A DNA stretch of 64,000 nt from Callipepla californica brunnescens (lineage: Eukaryota; Chordata; Aves; Galliformes; Odontophoridae), in contig JALIRH010000013.1 in the NCBI GenBank assembly GCA_023055505.1, positions 9,796,001 through 9,860,000 of the forward strand. Direction: 5' to 3'. The translations under genes were made by a program, and so were the position numbers. Shown piece by piece: positions 11,391-21,461 of this stretch (position 1 is its first letter; each line of letters begins with the position of its first letter). The notes under the pieces were generated by a model. It ran no database searches and was not told the origin of the DNA. It saw only the letters and a program-made list of their open reading frames with translations.

Positions 11391-14300
11391 CTTTCCACAG
11401 TCTCTCATAGTTATGCATGCATCATTACACAACACTCTGGAATAAAACAAAGCAACATGGGAAAATCATCATGCTAACTTCAGGCTCCTGACTCAGCCCC
11501 ATTAAATATCACCCATTTCTATTCTGTTTGAGAGTAGTGGCCAAAACCCAGGTAAGAAGGCTGCTGCTCACCTTTCTTCTCCTTTGAAAAGCTTTCCAGT
11601 TTCTGGCGGATAGATTTATTGCCTTTGGGTCCGACTGTGGGGAGAAAAGCAAAGGCTCTGCATCATTAGGCTGCTTTGGCACAGTCCCACCTCAAGCTGT
11701 CTGCCTTTCTGCACCCTCTGCATGGTCACAGGCCCCTCCTTCAGGCAGGGGGCACTGTGGACTTGACAGTGGTGCCACGGGCCATACAGGACAGCACATT
11801 GGCATCGGCTGCCCGGGTAAATAGACCAAGAGAGGGACTACTGTACTCCTGAAGTGGAGGAAGGTGCCCCTCTGCAGCCTGACACTTGTACTGCTGGATC
11901 CCATGGCACTAAACTGTGGGTTAAAGACAGCTCGAGGGCAGGACTCACCCCCACCTGGCTAACAGCAACAGGCATCTGCAAAGCGTGACCTTTTCCAGTA
12001 TTTTGCTGTCAATGCTCCTGCAGACATATGAAGTGCCTCCTGCCCGTGTGTGAGACTGTGTGCAAGAAGACTTTCATTGCTGTAGAGCACGTCATGGAGG
12101 ATTGGCCATGCATGATAGCACAGAGCAGTAATCCCCTGTGGGGTTTGTTTTCCACATCCTTCTACATTAAGGCCAGATACTTGAGCCCCATGTGTGACAC
12201 GATGGACCAGGGTAACATGTCCCACCCATTGCTTGCATTCCATCCTCCATGCATTTCTGCTATGCCCACATCAGTTGCTCCAGCTTTCTGTGTGGCTTAA
12301 GATAACACCACACCTTACTGCACCTTCCCAGCTACCAGGCTAGATGGGTAATCCAGCAGTGCATGACAACTACAAGGTAGTGCTTATGAAATACAAGGCA
12401 GGCAGCAAATTAAAAAGTGAAAGGCCAGTAGGAAAAGCCTTTGTTGTCCTAAGGCTGTAGATTAAAAGTGTTCTGAACACTTTTAAATCCTTTAACGTGA
12501 CATATGATCCTGAGTTAATAGTGATGTACTCATCATCACCTAAAAGCCAGGAAAGCTACCTTCATTTAGCCTCAGAGGTCTGGTCTCAACACAGGAAAAA
12601 GAAATACACCCCCAGAACTGTTTCTGATTGTTTTACACCATATATAAACAAAAAAAAAATTAGACAAAACACATCACCCAGAAATCCCATCTTGGTCCCA
12701 GACCACCAAGCCCTACACTTAAGTAACCTCAGAGATGTATATCCAGGAACAGCAGTCACCACTTTTTGTTGCATCAATTAACTGAGAACTCATCCATTAA
12801 CCGCTCTAAATCTTCCCGGAACCATCTGACTCTGACCTTTGCCATTTATTAAGAATTCTATTCTGAGGCACAGCTTGTATAAATGTTTGGGTTATTTTGT
12901 AAGATTAAGAAGGAAGCTATGTTGATATGAACAGTATGTACATGAAAAAAGCAGCGTACATTAATCATTATACAGCACCGTATGTTCTGTTTCATTAAAA
13001 TGAATAGCAAGAAATTGAAGAACAATCTGGAGCCAAAAAATACTACCCAGATATAGAAGAAAAATGCCAGCGAAACTCCACTGTTTAAACATACAACCAT
13101 AATTTATAACTCTCCACTCCTGGAGCCATCCAAATATTCCTAAGAGGAACAAAGCAGGAGGCAGCAGATAGAAAAGAAACCACATGGATCCCCGACTCCA
13201 GAAGGCACGAGCTGCTGTCTCCGTGGCAGAGTAACACACATTACCTACTTCAAGTTTGGGAGACAAGGACAACCAATTTTCACTGGTAGCTGCATCTCCT
13301 TCAGAGAATTCATCTTGTTTTGGCTATCTCCTGCTTGAACGACAGCCTTGTTTTTGCAGAACTGGCCAACATGAGATCACAGCACCCATCAAAAGCTTCT
13401 TCTGCAGCTGAGAAAGGTCATCCTGTTTACTCAAAGGTCTGAGATGCTGCAGAAGTTTGTTGGGACTGAATTAGGCAAGGACTGGAGGAAGAGAGCAGCC
13501 CAGAGAGTACCAAAGCTGTCAGCTGTCCCAAAGGGCAGCTCACAATGGGATGTGCACCCTGTGCTCCTCACAGTGTAGGCCCTTCCTGGAGAGGGGAGGA
13601 TTAAGAAAAGATTCTGAACATGTTTTAATTGAGGAAAATAATAACAACTGTACGGTGGCTACTTTTCAAAGAGGGCATTATTTAAAGAGGGCATTTATTA
13701 CAGAGATTTCACACGGGTAGTTTTTGTGGAACAGACAGGTGAGTGTACTCAATGGAGACAATGAAGACCAAACTCAGGTATTTCCAAACATTATGAACCT
13801 CCCTTCAAGACATCAACACAGGAGAACAGAGTTGCCGGTGCAATATTTTCATAGCTAGTTCTCATCTGTTCTTTTACTCTGACTCCCAGCCAAACAACTG
13901 GAATAAAAAAAACGAAAGCAATAGCAGGTACAAAGGTGAGGGATACAGAGACAGACCTAAGGAGAAAGGAATTCACTGGATAGCACTTGCTAAAAATGGG
14001 GAGAGCAGAATGTTTGTGAACAGAGTCCCCCAGGGACTGAAAGAAACTGCAGTGGCTGGTGTGACAGCCCTGGGGTGATCAGACATCCTGGGAATGTGAA
14101 GGGAACTTTCTTTCACTCTTCTTGAAAACATTTCACATAATGAATGCTCCAAATATTCCAAATATTAATGAAACAAGAAACAAAACTTGAATGTCACCCA
14201 GAATAAATAGCTGCAGTTACATTCTGGCACCTGTTTGCTGTCCAGTATGGCTGACAGAAATCATTCCTTCTCTGTAGCAGCACCTCAGAGCTGGGGGGGC

Positions 14301-15213
14301 TGCACCCTTCATGGGGCCCCAGCCCCAGCTTCCTGTGCTGGTGGTGCCAACAGCCATGCTGTGAGTGGGCAGTGGGGCTGGAGACCCCAGGCACCCTTTG
14401 CAACAGCTGTACTGGTACTGTGCATCTGTACAGCAGCATCTCCTGCCCTATGCCAAAATATGGCCCAGAGCCATATTTGGAATTTGTATCTGGTCTTCCA
14501 CTGTTAAATTACAAGTGCAATTGGAGAAGCAGTCAACTGATTCTCAGCTTATTGTGCTCACTTGGTTAGATATGAAGATGTTAGGGGACATAGGCGGTTA
14601 TGGGAACCCAGATAATGCCTGCTTTTATTTGTAGGCCAGGACAGAGCACCATAGTCCCTGTGGAACCTCTATATTTATCTTCCCAGTAATTTCAGTAGCA
14701 TATCCTCTAGCCTTGCATAAGCCCCATCTTAGCATCAGAGCTTTGTGCCAAACATTAATCCACAAAACAAAGCTTACCCCATCCCAATGGAACTGCCCTG
14801 CTGGAAGCCCTTGCTAAATCACACTGCATCTGTTTTGGATTAGGAGGACCAAAGGCAGGGTCATATTCTCACACTCTTATGGACACACAAACCATCCCCA
14901 GAAGGTTGCTTCAGCCTCCAATGCTCAGACCATAGCAGGAAACAAACAAAACAAACAAAAAATGGACCAAACTCTTAAGTGAAAGTGTCACAAATACCCA
15001 GCTATAAGCATCATCTCACATTATGAAGTGCAGGAGAAGAGATGAGTAGCACTAATAGCTCAGCCCTTAATCCTCCCATGGCAGATGCCATACTTTACCT
15101 TTAGCCAGGCTGACATCTCTAATGAGCTGCTTTTCTTGCAGCTGGTAGAGGGCTAGCTCTTGCAAACTGGCTCTTTCTAGCTCCGAAAGGCTGTGCAGGG
15201 ACACAGGTTTCAT
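4184..15213 (-). CDS. ARHGAP36: Rho GTPase-activating protein 36-like, ten coding exons
   Basis: Joined minus-strand exons: 15213-15099, 11634-11572, 9930-9671, 8665-8470, 7973-7918, 7558-7408, 6795-6647, 5854-5684, 5207-5110, 4313-4184. All introns are GT-AG, all phases match, and the sum is 1389 nt (462 aa plus stop). Residues about 188-395 form a RhoGAP domain, which speeds GTP hydrolysis on Rho-family GTPases. It has the arginine finger R220 in GIFRVGS, K257 and R261 in [13 protein letters not shown], and N340/N348 in NLATIFGPN. The N-terminal [20 protein letters not shown] closely resembles human ARHGAP36 [18 protein letters not shown] (recalled). [13 protein letters not shown] and MSVDSITEL resemble both ARHGAP6 and ARHGAP36. 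Location next to TENT5D, an Xq gene in human, favours ARHGAP36 over ARHGAP6. Unlike human ARHGAP36 it keeps the arginine finger, lacks the Arg-rich PKA-binding stretch and has a short C-terminus. The start is the first in-frame ATG of the most upstream exon found (A at -3); the frame is open 14 codons further to the acceptor, so another start upstream is possible. Confidence 0.85.
5110..5207 (-). CDS. ARHGAP36: ARHGAP36 exon I (end of GAP domain)
   Basis: A 98-nt exon with acceptor TCTCCTAG. The donor is CT|GTGAGT at 5109. It encodes residues 388-419 and two bases of L420: [18 protein letters not shown]. The DPDVxDYLLRRK motif is shared with ARHGAP6. If the intron is kept, the reading frame continues CTG TGA, so the protein ends at once after the same leucine. 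Confidence 0.88.
5684..5854 (-). CDS. ARHGAP36: ARHGAP36 exon H (RhoGAP C-terminal half)
   Basis: A 171-nt, phase 0-0 exon with acceptor CTTACTAG and donor TTCATG|GTAGGT. It encodes residues 331-387. [20 protein letters not shown] carries the conserved asparagines N340 and N348, and the closing helix includes [19 protein letters not shown]. Confidence 0.93.
6647..6795 (-). CDS. ARHGAP36: ARHGAP36 exon G (RhoGAP core)
   Basis: A 149-nt exon with acceptor CTTTCTAG and donor GGAG|GTAAGG. It encodes residues 282-330: [20 protein letters not shown], then [30 protein letters not shown] is shared with human ARHGAP36 (MPPCHSDTL); ARHGAP6 has CNCDTL. This supports the ARHGAP36 assignment. Confidence 0.92.
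7408..7558 (-). CDS. ARHGAP36: ARHGAP36 exon F (RhoGAP core)
   Basis: A 151-nt exon with acceptor ATCTTTAAG and donor CCT|GTAAGC. It encodes residues 231-280: [20 protein letters not shown], then [19 protein letters not shown] and the RELYAAF helix. K257 and R261 of the conserved LLKxFLRxxPxxL motif are present. Confidence 0.93.
7918..7973 (-). CDS. ARHGAP36: ARHGAP36 exon E (56-nt exon with the arginine finger)
   Basis: A 56-nt exon with acceptor CTCCCAG and donor CAG|GTAAAG. It encodes [18 protein letters not shown] (residues 213-230). R220 (codon at 7950-7948, CGG) is the catalytic arginine finger of RhoGAP domains. Being 56 nt, its skipping would shift the frame. Both junctions restore codons cleanly with exons D and F, which confirms the assignment. 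Confidence 0.92.
8470..8665 (-). CDS. ARHGAP36: ARHGAP36 exon D (start of RhoGAP domain)
   Basis: A 196-nt exon with acceptor CATCTCAG and donor TACG|GTAAAT. It encodes residues 147-211 and the first base of G212. [20 protein letters not shown] matches the family motif before the domain. [20 protein letters not shown] begins the RhoGAP fold, followed by IETYG, which leads into the arginine-finger loop. Confidence 0.92.
9671..9930 (-). CDS. ARHGAP36: ARHGAP36 exon C (pre-GAP region)
   Basis: A 260-nt exon with an acceptor preceded by a run of twelve T on the coding strand, and donor CGAAGG|GTATGA. It encodes residues 61-146, including [20 protein letters not shown], conserved in the ARHGAP6/36 family, and VEVEETV. 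In human ARHGAP36 the part just after this holds the Arg-rich PKA-binding stretch. Here it is replaced by an acidic, proline-containing segment ([16 protein letters not shown]) ending in SQRR. Confidence 0.85.
10395..11010 (+). repeat. CR1 LINE 3' fragment
   Basis: A non-LTR retrotransposon fragment in an ARHGAP36 intron, antisense to the gene. The degenerate reverse-transcriptase end reads like CR1: [14 protein letters not shown], then [19 protein letters not shown] and a 3' UTR with CAAGAGGAAATGTCTTCAAG. It ends at GATTCTGTGATT, the octamer tail of CR1. Frameshifts and stops make it inactive. Confidence 0.9.
11355..11389. repeat. (AC)n microsatellite
   Basis: An uninterrupted AC dinucleotide run of about 35 bases, flanked by imperfect AC/GC-AT alternation, in the ARHGAP36 intron next to the CR1 element. 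It is likely polymorphic. Confidence 0.97.
11572..11634 (-). CDS. ARHGAP36: ARHGAP36 exon B
   Basis: A 63-nt exon with acceptor TCCCCACAG and donor AAAG|GTGAGC. It encodes V39 to K59 ([20 protein letters not shown]), a basic, lysine-rich linker. It adds a multiple of three and starts and ends in the same phase, so skipping it would keep the frame. Confidence 0.8.
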
Positions 15214-15255
15214 TTTGGTGCTTTGTTCCAGCAGATGAGCAGAGATGAAGATCCT
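15099..15255 (-). CDS. ARHGAP36: ARHGAP36 exon A (N-terminal, start codon at 15213-15211)
   Basis: The acceptor TTTTTCAG precedes 15255 and the donor G|GTAAAG follows 15099. It is open from the acceptor, with 14 codons before the ATG, then residues 1-38 and the first base of codon 39. The segment [19 protein letters not shown] is the strongest ARHGAP36 signature in the gene. Because the frame is open upstream, the 14 codons may be coding if an upstream exon supplies a start. I could not find such an exon; human has isoforms with extra N-terminal residues encoded upstream. Confidence 0.85.
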
Positions 15256-16124
15256 CTGAAAAACATATATGCAAAAACAAAAGAGTCAGGAGCACTTTGC
15301 AGACACACCTGCTTAGGAAAAGAAGCAACTGAAAATGCCACACAGTGTCTTTCCAAATGCAAAAGACATCTCATTCCCACCTCTCCAAAGAACACGCTAG
15401 CCTGCAGGTGACTCAGCTACACTGCCACACTACGCCTTTCCAAACAAAGACCTTTGGAGGCACCAGAGATCTCAGCCCTCAAACACATTAAATCAAGGGC
15501 TCTTTCATCTCATCATGTCTTCCATATGTACCCACAGACCTTAACCCTCAGCTGCAAATACTTGCAGCTACATTGGGATCAATGCTGGGTTTGTTCAGAC
15601 TCAGACCTCCTCCTCCCCCCCATCTTCTCTGATAAGTAACACCTGACAAAAACCTCCTGCAAACCTGAGCATTTGGCAGCTCCCCCCCAGACACCTTCCT
15701 CTTGTGTCACCCCTGCCCTCCAACAAACCTCACTAAGTTGGGAGAAACCTCTTGGTGTAATGCTAACAGGTGCCAGCAGTCAGCTTCACAGAAATGTTGA
15801 AGAGTGCTACTCCCAGCCAGACCTAACTGCAGCTCAGCACAAGCAAAGTCTTGGTGCCTGAGTGGAAAAGGTTTGTGATGAGCCTGGTGGCTGTGGAGAC
15901 ACTGGGGCTACAGGTGGACAATCCCTTCCCTCACCCAGTGGCAGTGGCCTGATGCATTATAATGTATGGTTGGCCCTTGGGCTGCCAGGGCACGCCGCTG
16001 ACTCAGATCCAACTTACAATCACCAGAAACCCCAGATTCCTTTCTGTGGGACTGCTCTCCAGCCACTTATACCCCAGTTTGTACATAGCCAGGGTTGCCC
16101 TGTCCCAGCTGTAAATTCTGGCAC

Positions 16125-16295
16125 TTGATCTTCTCAAACTTCACGCGGTTGGTGATTGCCAACTCCAATTAGTCAAGATCTCTCTTCAAGAACCCTCTAC
16201 CCTTGAGGGAGTCAACAGTTCTTCCCAATTTAGTATCATCTTCAAAATTCTGCAATCTTAAAATCAGCACCCACCCCACTAAATAAGACATTTAG
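16125..16295 (-). repeat. old CR1 LINE fragment
   Basis: The plus strand contains CTCCAATTAGTCAAGATCTC and TTTAGTATCATCTTCAAAAT. These resemble a diverged reverse complement of the CR1 segment that usually reads as 'lgkLdds...kfaDDTKLgg'. It is much older than the other CR1 copies here, and its ends are uncertain. Confidence 0.55.
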
Positions 16296-16660
16296 CCCCA
16301 TTTTATTCAAAGTTGTTCTCTGCAGCAGTAACTGAGAGAAAGGAACAGCATTAGCAGCACGTACACAGAAATGACATAGTCAAAGTACGGCTATGAAAGA
16401 GCTTTCCCAAAGAAGGCATTAAAGCAATAAGCAAAAATTAAACGTCTCGATAACTCCCAGAGCCAGAGATGAGGGTGAAAACACCCAGGAGTTCTGGCCC
16501 ATGCAGTGTGAGCAGACAGTTTGCACAGGCTCTTGTGATAGCCTCAGCAAGTTACTGACTGCACACCTCCATCGCCTGTGCCTGGGGAGGAATGTTGTCT
16601 GGGGCACTGTTTACTTTGGCCAGGTTTTCAGCTCCTAAACAGATTTAGAAAGTTACATAA

Positions 16661-16682
16661 TTTTTTTTTTTTTTTTTTTTTT
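16661..16682. repeat. poly(T) tract of 22 bases
   Basis: A pure T run. If it is the poly(A) tail of a minus-strand insertion, the inserted sequence would be 16683 to about 17090, but I see no recognisable parent gene and no clear target-site duplication. Confidence 0.95.
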
Positions 16683-17254
16683 GAAGAGTTGTTATGAGCT
16701 CCCCTGAAGGGCAAACCATAAATGGGAATTCAGCTAAAGGCAAAGATATTCTTGAAACATTTGAAGTTTACTACAAAAACGATGTGCCTCATCAGGGATG
16801 TACAAAAATGAGATGCACCTTGGCCAAATTGTCTGGTAGTGCTCAGCACCTGCGTACAATTATTGGTTACCTGCCACTGGGGCACCCTGCTGCCCATGGC
16901 GGTCCAGTACACGGGATCAGGCTAAAGCTTCCAGTAAGATCTGGTGCAATGTTCTCCACATTGCAGCCAACCCTGCAGACAGCCAGACTTAGCACCGAGC
17001 CGTCCAACATCTGCAGCTCAGGGATGCACTAACAAGGAAGCCAGAGAGACACAATATCTGATGGAGGCATTTGTGTCTTGCCTGAAAAAAAAAAAAAGAT
17101 TTTGACCAGTATCAAAAACCATCAGGTCCTGCAGCTTTGTTTGACTTCCTCTTAGCTGATCTGATCTAGCCCTCCATGTGAACCCTCTAAGCCAGGCTCA
17201 GGGGAGATCCACCATTTATAACTCAGTACATTGCTTTTTATAACTTCCATACTG

Positions 17255-17309
17255 AAAACAAAAACAAAAAAACAACACAAAACAAAAAAAGAACAAACAA
17301 AAAAAGGAA
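17255..17309. repeat. A-rich (AAAAC)n low-complexity tract
   Basis: Imperfect repeats of A runs broken by single C or G bases. It lies about 150 bases before the CR1 fragment. Confidence 0.9.
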
Positions 17310-17429
17310 AGTGGAAGGAAAATATATTTTCTTCATGGTCTCAAAGGGACTGCATCTAAATGGACACTTAAACTAAAGTAACTTACTGGTTCTACCAAGT
17401 TTTACAAACAGAACTCTCGGGACCTGAGC

Positions 17430-18098
17430 TCCCCCAGGAGTTCGGTGGGAAAGGGGAGCACAGCTAAAGGGACCTGGACAAGCTTAAGAAATGGGCTCAC
17501 ATGAATGAGGTTCAGCAAGGTCAGGTGCAAACTATTGCACTTGGGTTGCAGCAATCCCAGATCAGTGGGCAAAGTGGGAGATGAACTCCTGGAGAGCACT
17601 GCTGAGGAGAAGGGCTGCTCTGGTGAACAGAGAGCACAACACAAACCACCAGCGTGTGCCTGCAGCCCTTCTGGGGCTGCAGCACTATCCTGGGCTGCAC
17701 CAAAAGAGGGACTGTCCCTGATCCGAGGGCTGGAGCATCTCTCCTATGAAGACAGGCTGAGGGAGCTGCGCCTGTTCATGCAGGAGATGAGAAGGATGCG
17801 GGCAGACCTAATTGTAGTGTTCCAGAACATAAAGGGAGCTTATGGGCAGGAGGGGGATTGATTTTTTATGCAGCCTGATAGTGATAGGACAAGGGGGAAT
17901 GGTTTCAAACTAAAAGAGGGGAGATTTAGGTTAGATGTTAAAAGGAAGATTTTTACTCAGAGGGTGATAAGGCACTGGTACTGCTGCCCAGAGAGCTGTG
18001 GGTGCCCCGTCCCGGAGGTGCTCAAGGCCAGGTTGGATGGGACCCTGGACAGGCCCTTTCCAACTCAAGCCATGCTATGACCCTTTGATTCTATGAGG
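17430..18098 (+). repeat. CR1 LINE 3' fragment
   Basis: Matches the end of CR1 ORF2 and its 3' UTR: GGACCTGGACAAGCTTAAGA, the segment reading LIRGLEHLSYEDRLRELRLF, then AGAGGGTGATAAGGCACTGG and the terminal CCCTTTGATTCTATGAG. It has internal deletions and is inactive. The left edge is approximate. Confidence 0.92.
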
Positions 18099-21000
18099 CT
18101 AAAATGCTGACTTTGACAGGCAAGGTCATCTCTGTTCTCCAGCAACAGCTTGTGTGTTTTTTCCATGCCAGGAGTCCAGGATGGGCAGAAGTGGTGCCTG
18201 GCTAGGAGCTGCCTGGCAGCACGCGCACAGCTCTGCTAGCAGCAGATGCTGCAGATGGAGAAATGAGCCCTAAGAGTCAAACTGAAGGAAATTACCTTTG
18301 TGTAGGTGAAGCTCACAGCTCCAGGCAGAGACCATGTTCACAGACCCTGTCTGAGCTGAAAAGATGGTCAGAGCATCACTGGGGATGCAGCTGCCTTGGG
18401 GAAATGAGGAGGAAGCCTGATTAGGATAGAGAGCAGAAGAGAGAGTAAGCAGGAAAGAGAAGTCAGGACTTATCTGGCCCAATTCCACAATCTACAGGAA
18501 CAGCCTCATAAATACCACTGTCACTAGTTTTATAATACACTTTTGGTTCAGTGGTTAGTCTTCAAAATTCTGGCCTTCTTGCACTAACTATATACTTATA
18601 CTCCTGGGTGAAAGGTAGATCGAGAACAACACCAGCAATTTCCAGCTCTCCCTGATCACAGCACACAGACTCGTGGATCCCGTGGGCATCCCGAGACACG
18701 TGAAGCCCTGCAGAGCTTTGTATGAGAACAGAGGAATAGCATTTTGAGTAAGAGGAATAGCATTTCAGGAACAGCATTCCTGAAAGGAGGAAAATGCTGA
18801 AACAGTCAGGGAAAAAAAAAACAAACAGGGTAAAGCGATACCTCCTTCAAAGGTGGATATAATAAAAAACTACTGTATTAACTCTAAAACAGAAAATAAA
18901 AGTCTTTCATTGGAAATGTTAACATTGCACTTCCCCTTTGCAATGACTTTCTTTGCTTATTTTCAGGACTAGGTCCTATTTAAATAACTTCATGGGAAAA
19001 GCTCAGCACATCTGCCCCTTCTAGTCCCAGAGAGCTGCCCTTTTTCAGTAGTAAAGTCACCCTCTTTCAGCTGGAATGAAGGACATGCATTTACCTTCCT
19101 CCTTTCCTTCTCACAGCATCACCAGTGACAGCCTGAGTTCACTTCTTTTCCTTCAGGATGATGAATTTTAAGGCAGTGTTTCCACCATGTCTATGTGCAG
19201 CCCATGCAGAGGGTGAGGGAAAGTCTCCTGCTTGCTGGGAGGATGTGGTGAGAGAAGTGGAAAAGTGATGGGGAGGAGAAGCTGCAGCTGAAAGTAGACA
19301 AGGGGAGGAGAGGGGTGATGAGGAAATGAATTTTCTGCCAAGAGAAATGAGAGCAAGAAATATCCTGTGGAGACAGAGGGCAGCACTTCCCACGCCTAAT
19401 AGTGTTTATTCCTTGGCAGAAAGGCTTATTGCTCAATTCCTCGTCCCCATGCTTTCCCTGCCCTTCTCTGTCAACAACTAGGACACTCATAAAAGCAGTA
19501 GCTTTCCAGGCAGAGGAAACCTGAAAGAGAAATTTGCTGCTTGGCTGCCAGTCAGTGAAGACAAGTGGATGGTTTTCACCTTGGCAATCCTCGATGCGGA
19601 CCTCTAAACTGTTCCATCACATTCTGTTAGAAATGAGCATGTCCTTAGTGCAGCTTGGTGTGGGCAGGATGGGCCAGGCACGCAGCTTCCTTCTGTACCC
19701 ATCAGGTCCTGTGCAAAGTGCTGGCATTAAAGAGCTCACAGGCATGATGGGACAGGTGTTCAGCTGGCATCTCTTATGACATAGTGTATGTGGTGGTCAC
19801 AGATCCCAGGAAGCCTTACGCATCTACATCAACCGAAAAATGTGTGTGTTAAAACCTAAAATCAACACCTTGCACACCAACACACCTTCAAGCTCTTTGG
19901 GGATCACAGGCCAGGCTTATGGTCTGTGACTTTGTGATGTGGATGCAACCAGCTCCCTGAGCAGGGCTCTGCTGGTGACTGGGCAGCTGCAGGGCCAGCT
20001 GTGCTGCCTGTCATCCCTGCTGTGCACAGCTGGAAGAAGCTCAGCCCATCTGAGGACATGGCTCAGAGCCCTGGGTGGAAGCACTACTGCTCTTGGCAGA
20101 GAGAAAGCAGTGGATCCTCTTCATGAGTCTGTGTGCAGCATGGAAGAAGGGTGACTGTCAGGAAAAGGTTTAATGAAGGACAAGCTGCTACTGCTCCCAC
20201 AGACACTGGGATGTATATCAGATCACTGCACTGGGATCAGGCCTCGTCTAGGACTTGTCTCGCAGCTGATGACCATGTTAACAGGGCTTTCCTCTTCGCA
20301 GGGAGCTGCCCTGGCACCTCTAGGACTTGGCAGCTTCTCAATGTCTGCAAACTTCTCTCTTGCTGCCAGGAATGATAGACCTGAATGGGATGTATCGACA
20401 CGCTTGGTTTCTGCTCACTGGTGGTCATCCTGTCCCTGATGAGACTGCCAGTGCCAACTTCCATGCAGCAATCCAAAACACAGAAGACTCAGCTAAGCTC
20501 TCTGATGACTCCTGTCCTCCAGGACATTGTAGTCTCTCACATTACTCTGGCAGCACTCAGATGTGATGCACATCATCACGCATCCCAGCCTAGACCAACT
20601 CTCATATTTCCAGAGCACCTTTCTCCAGCAAAAAAGGTTATTCCCAGGCTCCTTTTTTAATTGGATGCCTCCTGTTCATCTAGGATCTGGCTCTGCCACT
20701 GCCTGCTGCCCAGGCGGCTCAGCATATCAGGGCGCAGCAGGCAGATCAACAGATGCCACCAGATGAACTGTTTCCTTCCCTACAGCAGCAGCTTTTTAAG
20801 AGACCACAGCTAGGCTTGCAGCTTCCCCCCAAATGGGAAGCCACTGCATGAGATCTCCCTTTGGACGCTGCTGAACTTTTATGGAGCCTTATTTTTGTTA
20901 GCACTGGTGCTCTGCTGCACTAATCTTGGCACCACTGGAACACACACAACACTCCATCAGCCCCACAAACTTTTGGCTCAGATTATCCATATGGTATCAG

Positions 21001-21390
21001 AAAAAAACTTTCACAGAACATAAATGTCTTCAAGTGCAGGATGTCAGCTCATACAGCACAATGCACTGCAACACAGGAACAGCCACATTATCTTTGTGGC
21101 AGTTTAAGGCAGAGCAAGGACATCCAGGCCATGTGGGTCCCATGCTTGTGTGCTCCATCAGCTCTATGAAGCATCAACGCTGTCCCACCACGCAAGAAGT
21201 TGTGTGATCCAGAAAGAAGAAACACAGCAAGGCAAAAGCACTCTCCCTACTCTCGCTGCTGCTCCACCAATTCTGCCCACTCTGGAAGTACTCTGGAGAC
21301 AGCCAGGTGCCATTTCTGAGTTGTTTCTCATGTCCTTCTTGGAAAAAACATAAAACTGTTCTTTGGGTGGCTTTTGCGTGGAGCAAGGCA

Positions 21391-21461
21391 TCGGACACGA
21401 CGATCCTTGTGTGTCCCTTCCAGCTCAGGATATTCTATGAATCTATTATATGATTCTAAGA
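21391..21461 (+). repeat. short CR1 3' end
   Basis: GACGATCCTTGTGTGTCCCT and CTCAGGATATTCTATGAATC are the last bases of CR1 followed by imperfect TTCTATGA octamers. This is a heavily 5'-truncated copy. Confidence 0.85.

Noticed and set aside
11025..11450. Minus-strand ORF of 141 codons with a (CV)n run
   Set aside because: The run is a translation of the AC microsatellite; there is no other support.
12961..13272. Minus-strand ORF of 103 codons with hydrophobic stretches in an ARHGAP36 intron
   Set aside because: The hydrophobic residues come from T-rich sequence; there are no splice or homology signals.
18294..18353. Candidate small minus-strand exon between CTTTTCAG and GTAATT
   Set aside because: Its end phase does not match the coding phase of exon A. 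It remains only a possible 5' UTR exon, so it was not annotated as coding.
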